DNA of 64,000 nucleotides. Origin: Apricaphanius iberus (Eukaryota > Chordata > Actinopteri > Cyprinodontiformes > Aphaniidae). A program made the translations under genes and the position numbers. Location of the stretch: the NCBI GenBank assembly GCA_028564705.1, contig JAPXFQ010000787.1:1612001-1676000 (forward strand), in the 5' to 3' direction. A model generated the notes under the pieces. The model did not search any database. It was not told the DNA's origin and saw only the letters and a program-made list of their open reading frames with translations. The number at the start of each line of letters is the position of its first letter. Position 1 is the first letter of the stretch. Below, one piece after another: positions 1 through 11,271 of the stretch.

Positions 1-372
1 GACAATTTCTAAATTGACAGAACATGACTATTTGGTCTTATAAAGTTTGCAAATGTAAATACGTGCACACATCTACTCTATATGCCCCTTGTAGTTGCCT
101 ATGTTAAAATTTTAAATCTAATTTGTGGCATTTCAAATATAAAATGTAAGCACCATGAGTGAGGACTATTTGCAGACCAATAAATATTTACTGGAGTTAT
201 TTACCACAAGCAGTATGAGCAGCAGAAGAATAATAAGAATGCACATTTAGCTGAATGAAGAAAGTAGATTTTTTATGTAGGATCCAAGGCAACCTTTGGG
301 GTGCCAAATTAAATGGCCTGTGGGCCCCATTTTGGGCACCTTGGAACAAAGGGTTGAATTGAATTTCATTTC
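1..372. repeat. Dispersed repeat, copy A (cut by window edge)
   Basis: From about base 30 to 360 this matches 24545-24870 in the same order. Shared blocks include 'ggtcttataaagt', 'gtgaggact', 'gcacatttagctga' and a final 'gggcacc' block. Copy B ends in GGGCACCCCTG, which resembles the right terminus of a hAT element. Copy A has lost those last bases and runs off the left edge. No protein is visible. The hAT assignment is inference; the homology is seen directly. Confidence 0.6.
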
Positions 373-1759
373 GATATATTTTCGGAAAATAAGTTGAGTG
401 AAGAACAGCATTAAATGGCCAGGACTGCACATAAAATGCAATAATTTTTTACATTTTAAAAAGTTATTGATAATTATTAATATTGATCAATATGTCTTTT
501 CATTACATCTATATACAGCCTATTGAAGTGACAAGCTGTAGCATGCAGGAAAGTGTTTTCACAATTATTTATCCACTTAGGAGAGCGATGCAAAGGGTTA
601 GAAATTAGATTTGAGTAAATCTGCGATTCTTATCTCCTAACAAAGAAATCCTACAACTTAGAGAGGATGTGCGGTCTTTTGATCATGACTTCATTCAGGC
701 ACTTTTTTTTTATCCCATTTTCTGTACTGTATTGTATTGAGTGCTAGTTAAATCATAAAGCAAGGATTTCTGCGGGTTTCATGTCTCTCCCTCCGCCCAG
801 TCTCTGTTCAAACAGTGTTATCCATGTATGTGACTGCTGTGTTATGGGAGGGTTTATTAAAATGCTCACAGAGATCTGGCGGTCGACTGCTGTGGCTTCT
901 CAAGGGGTCTGCAGATCAGGCAGAGCACCAACTCCCTGAAATGGCCTTAGCAGTTTTGAACATGACTTCAAAAGGAAAACAAAATCACAGTCCCAACGAC
1001 CTTCAGCAAACACATGTCCAGCAGACTTAATTAGGGAAAATAATAATTCAAAAAAACGGCATCCAGAGAAGCAGGGCCGGCATATTCAGCTCTCAAATGA
1101 GCCTCAGTGGAAAAAGACAATGTGTCATTGAAGCGGTGTTCTAAGAATCAAGACAAATCAAATTATGAATATAACCACTGAGGAATGAATGAGAGCCTTT
1201 AGAGAATCATTGTGTGAGCAGCATAATGGCTCAGATTGGTATAATGAAAATCACATCAGTGGTGATTCTTTTTATTATGCTGTTAACCTTTTAAATTTAC
1301 CTTAAATATTATACAAGCTTTTAAAGCACGAAGCCCTGCCATGTGCTCATAGACGAAAGTGAAAATATTCCCTCTGGAAATACATTCAAATTGCTTATTT
1401 AATGTAAGTGATGACTAATTGATATGATTATTAGAGATAAAAAATATACATTTAATATTTTTCCAGTGTGAAGCATGGGAGCCAGCAAAATAATGCTAAG
1501 AACAGTGCTCTGGAGAAGTATTTCCCTGCTTGACAGATTTCTTGTTATTGGTATTTTTATTGCACTTAAATGTTTCTGTTCATCAAATAAATGGCATTCT
1601 AAGACAGAGATAGCCTCAGTAAATACAAACTCAGCTTTCAAGGAATTGTTTTAATATTAAAAGTGATCCTTAAATGACAGTTTTATAGCTGTCCTTGTTG
1701 GCTTCTACTAGTCGTCAGACGTATTTCTTGCTGTTATTGTGATTGTTAACCCTGTTTGT
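373..1759. other. No gene recognised
   Basis: AT-rich single-copy-looking DNA. Open frames are short and random in composition. A modest hairpin lies at about 1221-1282: CAGCATAAT pairs with ATTATGCTG, and inside it AATCAC pairs with GTGATT. I see no transposon end or coding motif. Confidence 0.5.
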
Positions 1760-2195
1760 ATCTGATTTTCTCTCCATAGATTCTACACCTGGTCTGGTAT
1801 CCTCCTCAGCTACAATGTCCCTTGTTGGATGTTGGACCATCGATTCGAATGATGTTCCAAGTAACCAAACATTCTCAATGTCCTGTTGTCAACTTGTTAC
1901 TTTCTTAAATATATAAAGTACTCTTACATCAGTTTTTTTTTTTCTGTTTCTCTTCTCTGTCTTCTCAAACTCCTAGAAGGTTGTGGCAGATGAACACTTG
2001 TACTGAGCCAGGTTCTGCCGGAGGTTTCTTCCTGTTAAAGGGGAGTTTTTTCCTCTCCACTGTTGCTACATGCTTGCTCAGTATGAAGGATTACTGAGGG
2101 ATAGCTGTGGTTGCATTGACATTACTTTTCTTGTAAAGTGCCTTGAGATTACATCTGTTATGAATTGGCACTCTATAAAACTGAATTGAATCATA
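1760..2195 (+). repeat. LINE-type 3' untranslated fragment
   Basis: The block 'ggtttcttcctgttaaa' followed by 'tttcctctccactgttgct', then 'gtaaagtgccttgagat' and a tail 'ctataaaactgaattgaa' is a very common teleost repeat that forms the 3' part of a non-LTR-type element ending in an ATTGAA-rich tail. No reverse transcriptase frame remains upstream, so this is a truncated 3' end. The exact family is uncertain. Confidence 0.55.
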
Positions 2196-2959
2196 CTTTC
2201 TCTTGTTAAATCATAAATGAACAATCATTATCAACTTTTTTGGGTTGCTTTGCTTAGTCTGATTCCATGACATGCCAGTGGGGTACTTCCGTGTTTTGCT
2301 TCAGGTATGTTGTCCAAGGGCAAGTTGCAGGTCAGCAGCACCTGAGGAAAGAAGTCGCACATCCCTGGGCTACATGATCTTTAAAATCAAAATATTATTC
2401 CCCAGTTTAAGTCAATCCAATAACAAGTGAAGGACAAGAGTCCACTAAACGACTTCTGGAACATTTATTAGAGGGAAAATCTGGCAGGGTAAATCTGTTG
2501 GCTCAGTTCTCTCAGCTGTGGTGTCTCCATACAAAATTGCTCCCTGAAGGAATTTGCTAAGACATCAGCATATCCCGACTTTTTCGGAACAGACTGGCAT
2601 AACCAATCAGACCCAGATGTTTCCCTCAGCAGCAACAACCTGAGATAGACAATGGAAGAAGCAAGGATGGTTGCCATGCTTCTGCTTGCTTTGTGGTTAT
2701 CAGCTCCTTCACCAGCAACTCTTTCAATTTTACAAAGTCAGTTGTTTGGACTCATTTCCCAATGAGTTACAACCATTTACAACCATTCAGCATCAGTTAA
2801 CTATTACTCCATCCAGCTACTCTGCTAAGTCCTCTTAGAGCACATACCCCTACACAGGTACTTGTTTGATCCTGAAAGGGCCCCTAAAATGACTCTGTGG
2901 GACCGGCCTGGTAGAGTGGAGACATGGGCATACCTCGAAGGTTCGATAAAATTACCCTG
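2196..2959. other. No gene recognised
   Basis: No coding motif, terminal repeat or tandem structure stands out. Only short chance frames are open. Confidence 0.45.
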
Positions 2960-3790
2960 AAGTTCCTATAGTGGAATTGTGCTTAAAGATAACCGTTATC
3001 TAAAAATGAAGAGACCATGAAAGAGTGGAGAACCACTTCAGAATAGGGCTGGACAGTATGGACCAAAAGTTATGTCTCTATTTTTCAGCTAAAATCTGAT
3101 ATTCGATATGTATCTGGATATTTATCTTTCAAAAAACAGTGAATATTGAAATTCAGAATCTAAGCTACATGTCTCAAATGTCACATAGACACTTTTACTG
3201 ATACACAACCGTCAATGTACATTAGAAACAATATCAAAAATAAAATGTAGCCATATACAGTATTAAGATTATTACTTAAAACAAGTGAAACAAAATAGGT
3301 ATAGCTTTGTTCTTAAAAAAGTATTGTTTTGGGCAAGGTTGGGCTGGTATTACATTTCTGCCCCGAAGATAGGTTCTGAGAAGGCCAAGAAGACTAAATT
3401 CATAATATAGTTTTTATTTGGGCTTTTTGTACTTAGTAAAAAAAAATTATTTAAGTATCTATCTTACATTGATTGCCAAATGCTAGTAAACAGAAGTTTC
3501 AAAGAATATTATGGTATTTTTTTGTTATTTTTTAAATTTTGAATTTATTGAACTCATGATTTTGGGATATTCCAGTGTCTTATATGAAAAAAATTATTTT
3601 CAAAAAAAACATTAAATGTCCATCCCTTTTTCAGAAGTTGTTGGCCCACCAAATGTGTTTCAACACCACACCATTGAGTAATCTAAGAGGTCTCTGGAAA
3701 CCACAGAACAACATCTGAAGCTCAGCAGGTTTTACTTGTTTCAATTAAGGTCAGAGTTTGTAACCATTATGAGATAATGACTGGGTTAAA
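2960..3790 (+). mobile_element. Tc1-like transposon fragment, split by a hAT MITE
   Basis: The left half (about 2985-3043) and right half (3637-3790) read like adjacent parts of the 5' third of a teleost Tc1-type transposase gene. The diagnostic block on the right is 'cagaacaacatctgaag', then 'tcaattaaggtcag'. On the left is 'gtggagaacc'. Tc1 elements move by DDE transposase cut-and-paste into TA. The copy is far from intact: frames are broken, and the catalytic part and terminal repeats are absent. The 585-bp insert between the halves is annotated separately. Confidence 0.65.
3044..3628. mobile_element. hAT-type MITE inserted in the Tc1 copy
   Basis: The left end TAGGGCTGGACA and right end TGTCCATCCCTT form short imperfect terminal inverted repeats. 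The left end opens like the familiar fish hAT MITE that begins AGGGCTGG-CGATATGG. Flanking 8-mers CTTCAGAA (3036-3043) and TTTCAGAA (3629-3636) match at 7 of 8, as expected for a hAT target duplication. There is no transposase frame, so the copy is non-autonomous. It is younger than the Tc1 copy it interrupts. Confidence 0.7.
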
Positions 3791-4490
3791 ATGCCATCTG
3801 ATAAAGTCATGTTTAAGTGCTACTAATAGCCCATTTCCACTAGAAGCTTCTCACCATGGCATATGTCGGCTCTACACTGTTATAACTCCTACTTTCCACT
3901 GGACTCATTTTGGCTGTAAAAGCGTTCGTTGCAGCTGGTCCAGGGATATCACAAAATCACAGGATAATTCTGTTTGCTTAACTTAAAGGGGACATATGAC
4001 TATTTTTCCACTATTTAAAATAGGTCTATGAGTTCCAGAAAACATGATTCTGAAGTTGTTTGCTTGAAATGGCGTGTAGGAAACCATTGTTACTTAACTC
4101 TATTTCCCACAGTTTCATCCCCAGTCAGATTCTGCTGTTTGTGCTGCTCATTACATATTACATGAGCTGCTGTTAACTTGGCCACGCCCAAAGTTTCTAG
4201 AATCTTTGCTCACACTCCACTCATTGACTGTTATCACTACATGTGAAAGTTACGGACATGGTTGCAGTACTTTAACAATACATGTTTGAACCAGAGTCTA
4301 CTCTCACAGGAGGTCCGCAAATAAGGTCCGACTCTAAAGCCTTTCAGCTCAATTAAGCTGACTCCTGCTCTCTAGCACAGTGCAGACCCCGCTCTCTGAG
4401 CTCTATTCGGCAGTACGTCTCCCATCTTCCGCCGGTATGTCTCCCAGCGGCGGATTTAGGACTGGAGGAGATCAGGGGCTTAGCCCAGAT

Positions 4491-4493
<3 letters not shown>

Positions 4494-4552
<59 letters not shown>
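4494..4552. repeat. (TA)n microsatellite, about 29 units
   Basis: An uninterrupted TA run. It follows 'caggggcttagcccagat', which resembles a small hAT-like end. It creates a spurious frame of alternating Ile and Tyr. Confidence 0.95.
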
Positions 4553-4554
<2 letters not shown>

Positions 4555-5004
4555 TGAGCCCCTTAAAACAGATGTAAGATAATTGACTATTATGACTATT
4601 ACGTTTTAAATAAGCAAAACAACATTCAATTAGCAATTTTAACTATTAACAGCATCATCAGCTGCTGTTTGAAGATCAGTGGTCCACCGAATACTGCTCA
4701 TATCCATTCAGAGCAGATAATATGCATGAAATGTGCCACAATGATTTAAATCCTCAGTCATCCAGGACAGGGTAGTCTTGAGAGTTTAAATGAAGGCAAC
4801 TGGACTTTTTCTTCTTGTCTTGAAAACGTTTCGTCTCTCATCCAAGAGGCTTCTTCAGTTCTGAAAGACTGGATTGGGAGAAGCAAATAGGCTACTATGT
4901 CCTTATTGTTTTAGACATAAATCTGGCATCTGCTGTTTTTCTTGCTCTCATTTTTTTAAAATGATACACTGGTTTAATCTGCTTTTCTTTGCTTTCCGCG
5001 CAAG

Positions 5005-5011
5005 TATATAT

Positions 5012-5044
<33 letters not shown>

Positions 5045-5047
5045 TAC
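5005..5047. repeat. Compound (TA)(TACA)(CA) microsatellite
   Basis: TATA passes into TACA units and then a pure CA run of about eight units. It is a likely length-polymorphic marker. The overlapping short frames on both strands are low-complexity artefacts. Confidence 0.9.
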
Positions 5048-6639
5048 TGTTGGGTCTGACCCAAGGACCGTCACTCTGATCTCACTCCCGGAGGGCTGGT
5101 GTTCGGAAATCCAGGCATGTCGGTTGGCCACCGGACCGACTCACCAGCCCATCCTGGACCTTCTACATGTCTGAGTGGATAAAGAAACAGCTGAGAGCGG
5201 GGGTTCCTCCCCCCCGCAAAAGTTCAAAAAAGACGTGCGGCCAGCCGCTCGCCCTCTCTGGTTCAATTTGTTATGAACTTGAGGAGATCTCCCCGTTTTG
5301 CCCAAAGTCCTGACAGTCTGGGACACGTGCACAACCCCTCTTAACGCTCGCAAACCTTCCTTAAGCTGAGACTGGCCTTTGAAGCTTTCCCTTTTTTTCC
5401 CCTTTAACTTTTCCTTTCACTCTCCTTTTTCGCGTCGCGTTTTTCCGTCCTGAAAGAATTTTACTCTGCCGCAACTAACGGTTGGATGCCTCAAAGTCAG
5501 AGATTTCCATTTTCATTACTGCCTGGGTGGAGCAAATTAGGATTCTTTAATTTCTTGTATTTTTATGCATTCATGTCCTCTTAACGTTCATGAATCAGAT
5601 CTGTTTTTGAAATGTACTGTGTTTTCTTGTAATGAGTAAGCTGAGTTTGATTATATGATTGTGTTGAATTTATTAGTTTCTTAATTAGTAGACAAACAGT
5701 GTTTGATTGATTGTGTACATCTTTGACTTGGTTAGGAGTCATGAACTGGTGCACTTCCGAGCAACTCACAGAGCCGAACATAGCTTGTTAACATTTTCTA
5801 TTACAATCCGAAGCCATTTAAGTCAGAGCTCTTTATTAGCCACAGCTAGTTCATTGATAAGCGCCACGTGGTCTCTTTGTTTCAGAGCGACCACAAGGTA
5901 AATTACCAAAGAAATTAACCCCCCGGTCGGCAGCCTGAGCGTTCGCGCCCGTATGCCGTTTCTATGCGTGCACACGTGTTTGGACGTACAGATGTACAGG
6001 AAGCCCCCCGAGTGACGTGGCTGTGACATTTTCTGGCCGGCGGCCATTTTTGTAGTTTTGTTTATGTAGCAAGAAGCTGTAGCCACCTAGCTTAGCAATT
6101 AGCCGAGCCGAATTAGGTGGTAGTTGAACTTCAGTTGTTTTGTTTAGTAATTACTCAATAAACTGGTTGAATGGTATCAAACCTGTTTCTTTTATTTTGA
6201 GTGTGTGTTTGAATCATCGGAAAATGCCTTACCCTTCAGATCAAAAGGTATCTTGTAAATCATTGATAATTAATTTATGAATTTCTTTTTGATGGTTAAT
6301 TTTGATGGATATAACATCTTGTTTCCAGGTTAAACTGGATGGTGCCCCATTTTAAATGCTTTGAAGGAATAATTAAATTAATAATTTATGATTAATGATT
6401 AATAATTATATTATTAATATTTTTTTCCTTCATAATATGTCCCCTTTAATGGGTAGTATACAGAAAAAAAATATATGTTACATTCCAAAACTGCAGATAT
6501 TCTGTACATGCCATTTTTATGTTGTCCTAAGAAACATGATCTCTGGTATCATACAAATTAAATAATTCTCTAAATAAGACTCACAGACCGACTTACTTCA
6601 ACCCTGGTCTCACAGGTAAGGATTTTTTTTTTGAGGGAA

Positions 6640-7190
6640 TTTTTTTCAATCTGGACCATATTTTTAGTTAACCTACTCATCCAGATAAGTTTGTAGCATT
6701 TTGGAGCCGTTTGGGATGAGTTTATATTGAGTCGCGATCAGTGTATATCCATATAATGAGTCAATATGGGCAGGAGTTCTGTCTCAACAACTGCTGTAGA
6801 GCACAGAGTGAAAGTCCTGCTCAGACTACAACCTGAATTGAGAACAGCAGTGACCTCATGGTAAATGCGTGATAGTGTAGTTGAATTATTGCCTCTAAAT
6901 CAACCCAGAACCAAAATGACAAGCATTTCTGAGACGTTCTGAACACGGAGGGGAGTAGTGCTAACGTTTAATAACAAAACATGGAAAAATGAAGGAGTTT
7001 TTTAGCACATGCCTTATTACAGGCGGCGAACTCCTGCCCCCATCCACTCCCACTATATGGATGTACCCTGATTTCAACTTGATATAAACTTCTTCCAAAT
7101 AGGTCCAAGTGGTTCCTAACTTATCTGGATGAGTAAATTACTGTAATCTTTACTAAAAGCAAGGTCCAGGTTGAAACAACCAAACTTTCC
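6640..7190. mobile_element. Palindromic MITE with arms of about 145 bp
   Basis: The left arm (about 6640-6790) and right arm (about 7020-7190) are imperfect inverted copies. Shared blocks, with the right arm read in reverse complement, include 'actcatccagataagtt', 'agtttatat', 'catccatata' against 'tatccatata', and 'gggcaggagttc'. The loop of about 230 bp is unique-looking. Terminal bases and target duplication are not clear, so the superfamily is unassigned. Confidence 0.65.
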
Positions 7191-9640
7191 CTTGAAGCAC
7201 TTGGAAATCTGTTGTTGGTCTTATTTTGAACATTTCTGGATGCTTTACGCTACTTCCATATCGGATTTCCTGCCTGCTCCGATCTAAACTGCTGAGATTG
7301 ACGATATGTAGAAGGGTAGCCTCTAAAAAATTTATCCGGCAGATACATTTAGGAGAGGGCCACCACACCGTGCTTCTGAGATGTGTCTGATTAGCATCTG
7401 GTGGTAACAGCCCATTGACTGTAATGGCAGCTGTCAGCTTCATATTACACTTCACATACGTTACCCACCGCTGTCATGTCTGTTGGAGACCATGAGTAAG
7501 TGTTTTCCACTATTAACAACATGTTGGTTCCAGCAACTTTTTTAGAACCTATTCACTGGGGTTCCAAGTGTTGGGCTGAAAATGTAACAGTAGTAGACTG
7601 TCAGTCTCCTATTGGCGACATTGGCCATTTTTTGTAAATCTCACAACAGTGACAGAACTTTCAGATTTGTAATCACCCAACTATATGACGGCCACACCCA
7701 CTAGAGCCATTTCTTAATTGTAATGGAACACCACCTGAAGCGTGTACAGTAGGTACCAGTAGAAAAGGACATTAGTCCATCTTTTATCATCAGTAAGGTA
7801 ATTCTCAGAGCTGTTACCTGGGAACTTTGCATTCATTAGATTATCGGCTAGAGGATGATGAATCTCTTTGGTCGTGTGTCAAATCTTCCCTGGGTTTTTT
7901 TTTTTTCCCTCGTAAAGAAATGACTTTCAGGTTTTCTTTTCCTGTTCTAAAACTTGTCTGCATGTGCACTTGTTCATTATCTCTCAATCACATACACTGC
8001 CATTCATGGACAGAAAGGAAAAAGCGGACAAGTTCAAATAACCCACAAGAAGCCTGGAGAACAATTGGACAAGTGTCAGTTAAAACTTTTAAAATAAATC
8101 TGGGTCTCCGGAGGTAGAGGATGACGAAATTAAGGATGGTTTAAAGGTTTGTCACAGTGCTATAGTAGACTGTTTAATCTAAAGGCACAAACACTGATAT
8201 GAAGTAGAGGTAAGAAGTAGCAAAACAAGTCTTCGCAAACGTTTAATTACCAACTGTGTCATTTTTCCAGTGGTTGTTTCTTTGCAAAGTTGTCGTCCAA
8301 GCATGGGTTGCCGTGCCGCAGAAATCTGATTTACTGTTGGAATTCAGCTGAGAAGCAGAAATTCTTGCCATCTCCATGTTGAAGTAAGATGTGAACTCAG
8401 AGTGATTTATAAAACGCTTTCCTTACGGGTCTCGATAAATCAGGACATCTAATTTGTGCCGGAGTGAAAAATGTACAGTATGCTCAGCCATTTCCAGTAA
8501 CAGCCATGCGGCTACTATAGCTATAAAGAGATTACAATGACATCCTTTACACTCTGCTGACAGCTAACCCGGACACAGCCTTGATGCTCCTCTAAGAAGG
8601 TGTCAATGCCGACAGAAGATATACTTTATGAAGGTGAAAACATCACCCGACAGATACTTGGAGGAAGAAATGGTTTGAGGATTCGGTGCCTGCATGCCAG
8701 AAGGTGGTTTGCATGGAAAGTTTGAGGGAAAGTGAAGAGAAGGTAACTTCCATATATCACAGTCAGGGATGACTGATGATAAACATGCATCTTCATACCC
8801 CCTAGAAGGGAGATTCTAAATCTACTGGTTCAGGGCAGGCCCTGAACCAGAAGATGGAGAGGTGTTTGCAAATGCTTCTAATTAGAAGTGGCAGGAATTA
8901 CATGTTCTTAAGTTGTTTGTTGTATTTTTAGGCTTGAATCCTGTTGCACATTCACTCAGAGTGGAATGGTATGCTCCAGCCCTTTTTCTGATATACCAGT
9001 CAGGCTAACTGTCAGCAGAAAAAAGAGGAAGCTGTTTTTCAGTTAGATTTACACAATGATTTCCTCACTTTTTGTTTCATTAAAATCATTACGATTCAGT
9101 TTAAAGTATTTACATCTGGGGCGTGATAAAACATCCACTTGTGTTCTTAAAAGAAATCCTGTAATACAGTCTCAATAATGTACATGTTAGACTCTCCTCA
9201 GTCTAAGGTCACTCTGATGCTGGAAAAACATTAAAAAAAATGTGTTTTTTTTTAATGGAAGATTAAAGAATGGATTGAAGGTTTTATGAATGTCAGGGCA
9301 AAGCTGCATTGCTCCAGGTGTTCCTGGATAGAATACATTGTAAAAAGTGTTCCCCCCTTAGAAATGTCTTCTGTTGTTGTCTTTCTTTTTGCAGTTTTTC
9401 CATTTTGCAGATCAACAGATTTTCAGTACTAGACAAAGATAAATAAAAATGTTGTTTTTTGAATCACAATTTCCTTAAGTGAAGAAACACATTTCCAATC
9501 AGGCCCTATGTGAAGAATTGTAATTATCCAGCCTGTGGGTATCAGTTACTTGTGATTACCCAGAATCTTTGGAAGCCTACTTTGATTACGCTGGACATTC
9601 CCAGCTCAACAATAAAAAAAATTACATAAATATAACCTTT
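7191..9640. other. No gene recognised; possible non-coding conserved stretch
   Basis: No transposon ends or coding motifs are convincing here. The part around 8280-8600 has balanced composition with no repeat signature, and it is the kind of interval where a conserved non-coding element could sit. That is only a suggestion without alignment. A short poly-A/poly-T palindrome lies near 9231-9254. Confidence 0.35.
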
Positions 9641-9649
9641 TCCGCCACA

Positions 9650-9840
9650 TGAAGAAGAGTAAAAGTGTCAAGAAAACTCAATAACTGATGGATATTTTCT
9701 GTTTGATGCCATTATGAGAGATGTTTTCAACAAATGGAGAAAACCTGGTGAACAGTGGTGAGCCTACCTACCAAACTTCCTTCAAGAGTGACACAGCAAA
9801 CTCATCCAGGCGGCTACAAAAGAATCAAGATCATAATTTT
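9650..9840 (+). mobile_element. Tc1-like transposon fragment
   Basis: Blocks such as 'aaatggagaaaacctgg', 'gaacagtggtgagcc' and 'actcatccaggcggctac' match the 5' third of the common teleost Tc1 transposase gene, the same region as the copy near 3 kb. Both ends are missing and the frame is broken. The 'ctctccaggaccacc' block just beyond (9850-9900) may be the edge of another MITE, which I cannot confirm. Confidence 0.65.
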
Positions 9841-10064
9841 AAGAAGCATTTCTCAACCCTGCTCTCCAGGACCACCTATCCTTCATGTTATAGCTTTGTC
9901 GGCATCAAAACGTGTCTTTGAAATTCACTTACATCATATGTTAAATCCAAAACAAATTTCAAACAGGAACAGAAGAATAACTTATCTCTCCATTCACTCA
10001 TTTTTTAACAGTTGGGAACCCATGGACAAGAATTAAAGGGCTGTGACCTAGGCTCCCAATATTC

Positions 10065-10383
10065 CATCCATCCATCCATCCATCTTCTTCCACTTATCCG
10101 GGGCAGTAGCTGAAGCAGAGAGACCCAGACTTCCCTCTCCCCGGTCACTTGGGCCAGCTCCTCGGGAGGAATCCTGAGGCACTCCCAGGCCAGACGGAAT
10201 ACATAGTCCCTCCAGCGAGTCCTGGGTCTTCCCCTGGGCCTCCTCCCAGTGGGACGTGCCCAGAACATGTTCAGCTGAAGCCAACAGGACCACATCATCT
10301 GCGGAAAGCAGAGACCCGATCCTGAGGTACCAAAACTGATCCCCTCAACAACACCTCAATCCTCAAGGGATTCGGGTGTTGAG
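10065..10383 (-). mobile_element. Rex3-type (RTE clade) LINE, 5'-truncated
   Basis: On the minus strand the frame from 10298 carries GRPRTRWRDYV and then PPEELAQVTGEREVW, the C-terminal region typical of RTE/Rex3 polymerases. The element ends in GATG repeats (CATC on the plus strand at 10065-10084), the tail known for Rex3. Perfect 14-bp direct repeats GGCTCCCAATATTC at 10051-10064 and 10384-10397 flank it, marking target-primed insertion with 5' truncation. The far 5' part (10285-10383) seems to come from further upstream in the element, implying an internal deletion. RTE elements copy by nicking DNA and reverse-transcribing their RNA at the site. Confidence 0.82.
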
Positions 10384-10397
10384 GGCTCCCAATATTC

Positions 10398-11149
10398 ATG
10401 ATACCAAAAACGTCTCTCCTCAGACTGGCTAACAGCGCTGCAACTCTTACGTTGCCTTTTAGCAAATTAATAACTTAACTTAATTTACTGGTGGTGCTCC
10501 AAAGACAAGTTCCAACTCTTTCTTCCTCAGGTCTTCTTAAGCAAATAATTTAACAGTGATGTTTTAATCCCACAAATAACAAGAGTCTGAATGTGTTCCC
10601 TCATGTTGTGGAGTTGCTAATGGTGAGCTTCTACTAGCTAGTACAAGATGCACACTATTTTTAACTTGCCACAAAATCAATACAGCCTTCTCATGGGTGG
10701 CTGCAAGCCAAGTTGGGTAAGGCTTGAAGAGAAATTTTCTTTTCTTTTTCTGACTCGCTCATTTTCCCATCTGTTTCCTTCTTCAGCTAATGCAGGCAAT
10801 TAGGGCTGGAAAATATTTTCGCAAGGAGAATGCATATGCAACCAGAGTGATGGATCATATTTAAAAATGCATATGTATTACATTGTTTCTCAGTGAACGA
10901 GACATTTAAGGAATGCTTCTGCAAAAAAATTGATGTCGTGCAGAGGGTGGTACCACAATCATTTGAAATATGTAGGACCACTGATCTAAAGCACTGCAGA
11001 CCAGACTTTTCTTATTTTAGGTCAAAGTTCATCATTCAACTCTTAGAAATGTAGCAGAGTGGAAAATCGAGTACCCGCTTTGACCACCAGGTGGCTCTGG
11101 TTTCTGTGAGTGCCCCAAGTCTACACTTGCTTTGGGCAGAAATAATGTG
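10398..11149. other. No gene recognised
   Basis: No terminal repeats or protein motifs. The segment 11070-11130 ('caccaggtggctctgg') has a composition unlike its neighbours and may be an old repeat scrap. Confidence 0.4.
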
Positions 11150-11271
11150 AGGCGGACAGAGGAAGGGAGATAAACTACACGCTACATGAAGAAAACGTTA
11201 TGGTGTACTAGTGTACGCTCAGACAATTGAGGACCACCTCACCAGACTCGAAGAAGTTCTGTGGCGGTTAA

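Larger units (their letters stand above)
3987..6445. mobile_element. TTAA-target DNA transposon, non-autonomous, 2459 bp
   Basis: TTAA stands at both borders (3983-3986 and 6446-6449). Inside, the left end AGGGGACATATGA and the right end, read in reverse complement (AGGGGACATATTATGA), match over the first 11 bases. TTAA duplication is the hallmark of piggyBac and Kolobok superfamilies, and I cannot decide between them from ends alone. No transposase is recognisable inside. The interior holds two microsatellites, a GC-richer stretch around 5050-5350 and further repeat scraps, so later insertions may inflate the length. Confidence 0.72.

Noticed and set aside
4380..4577. 65-codon frame with Ile-Tyr repeats
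   Set aside because: Produced by the TA microsatellite.
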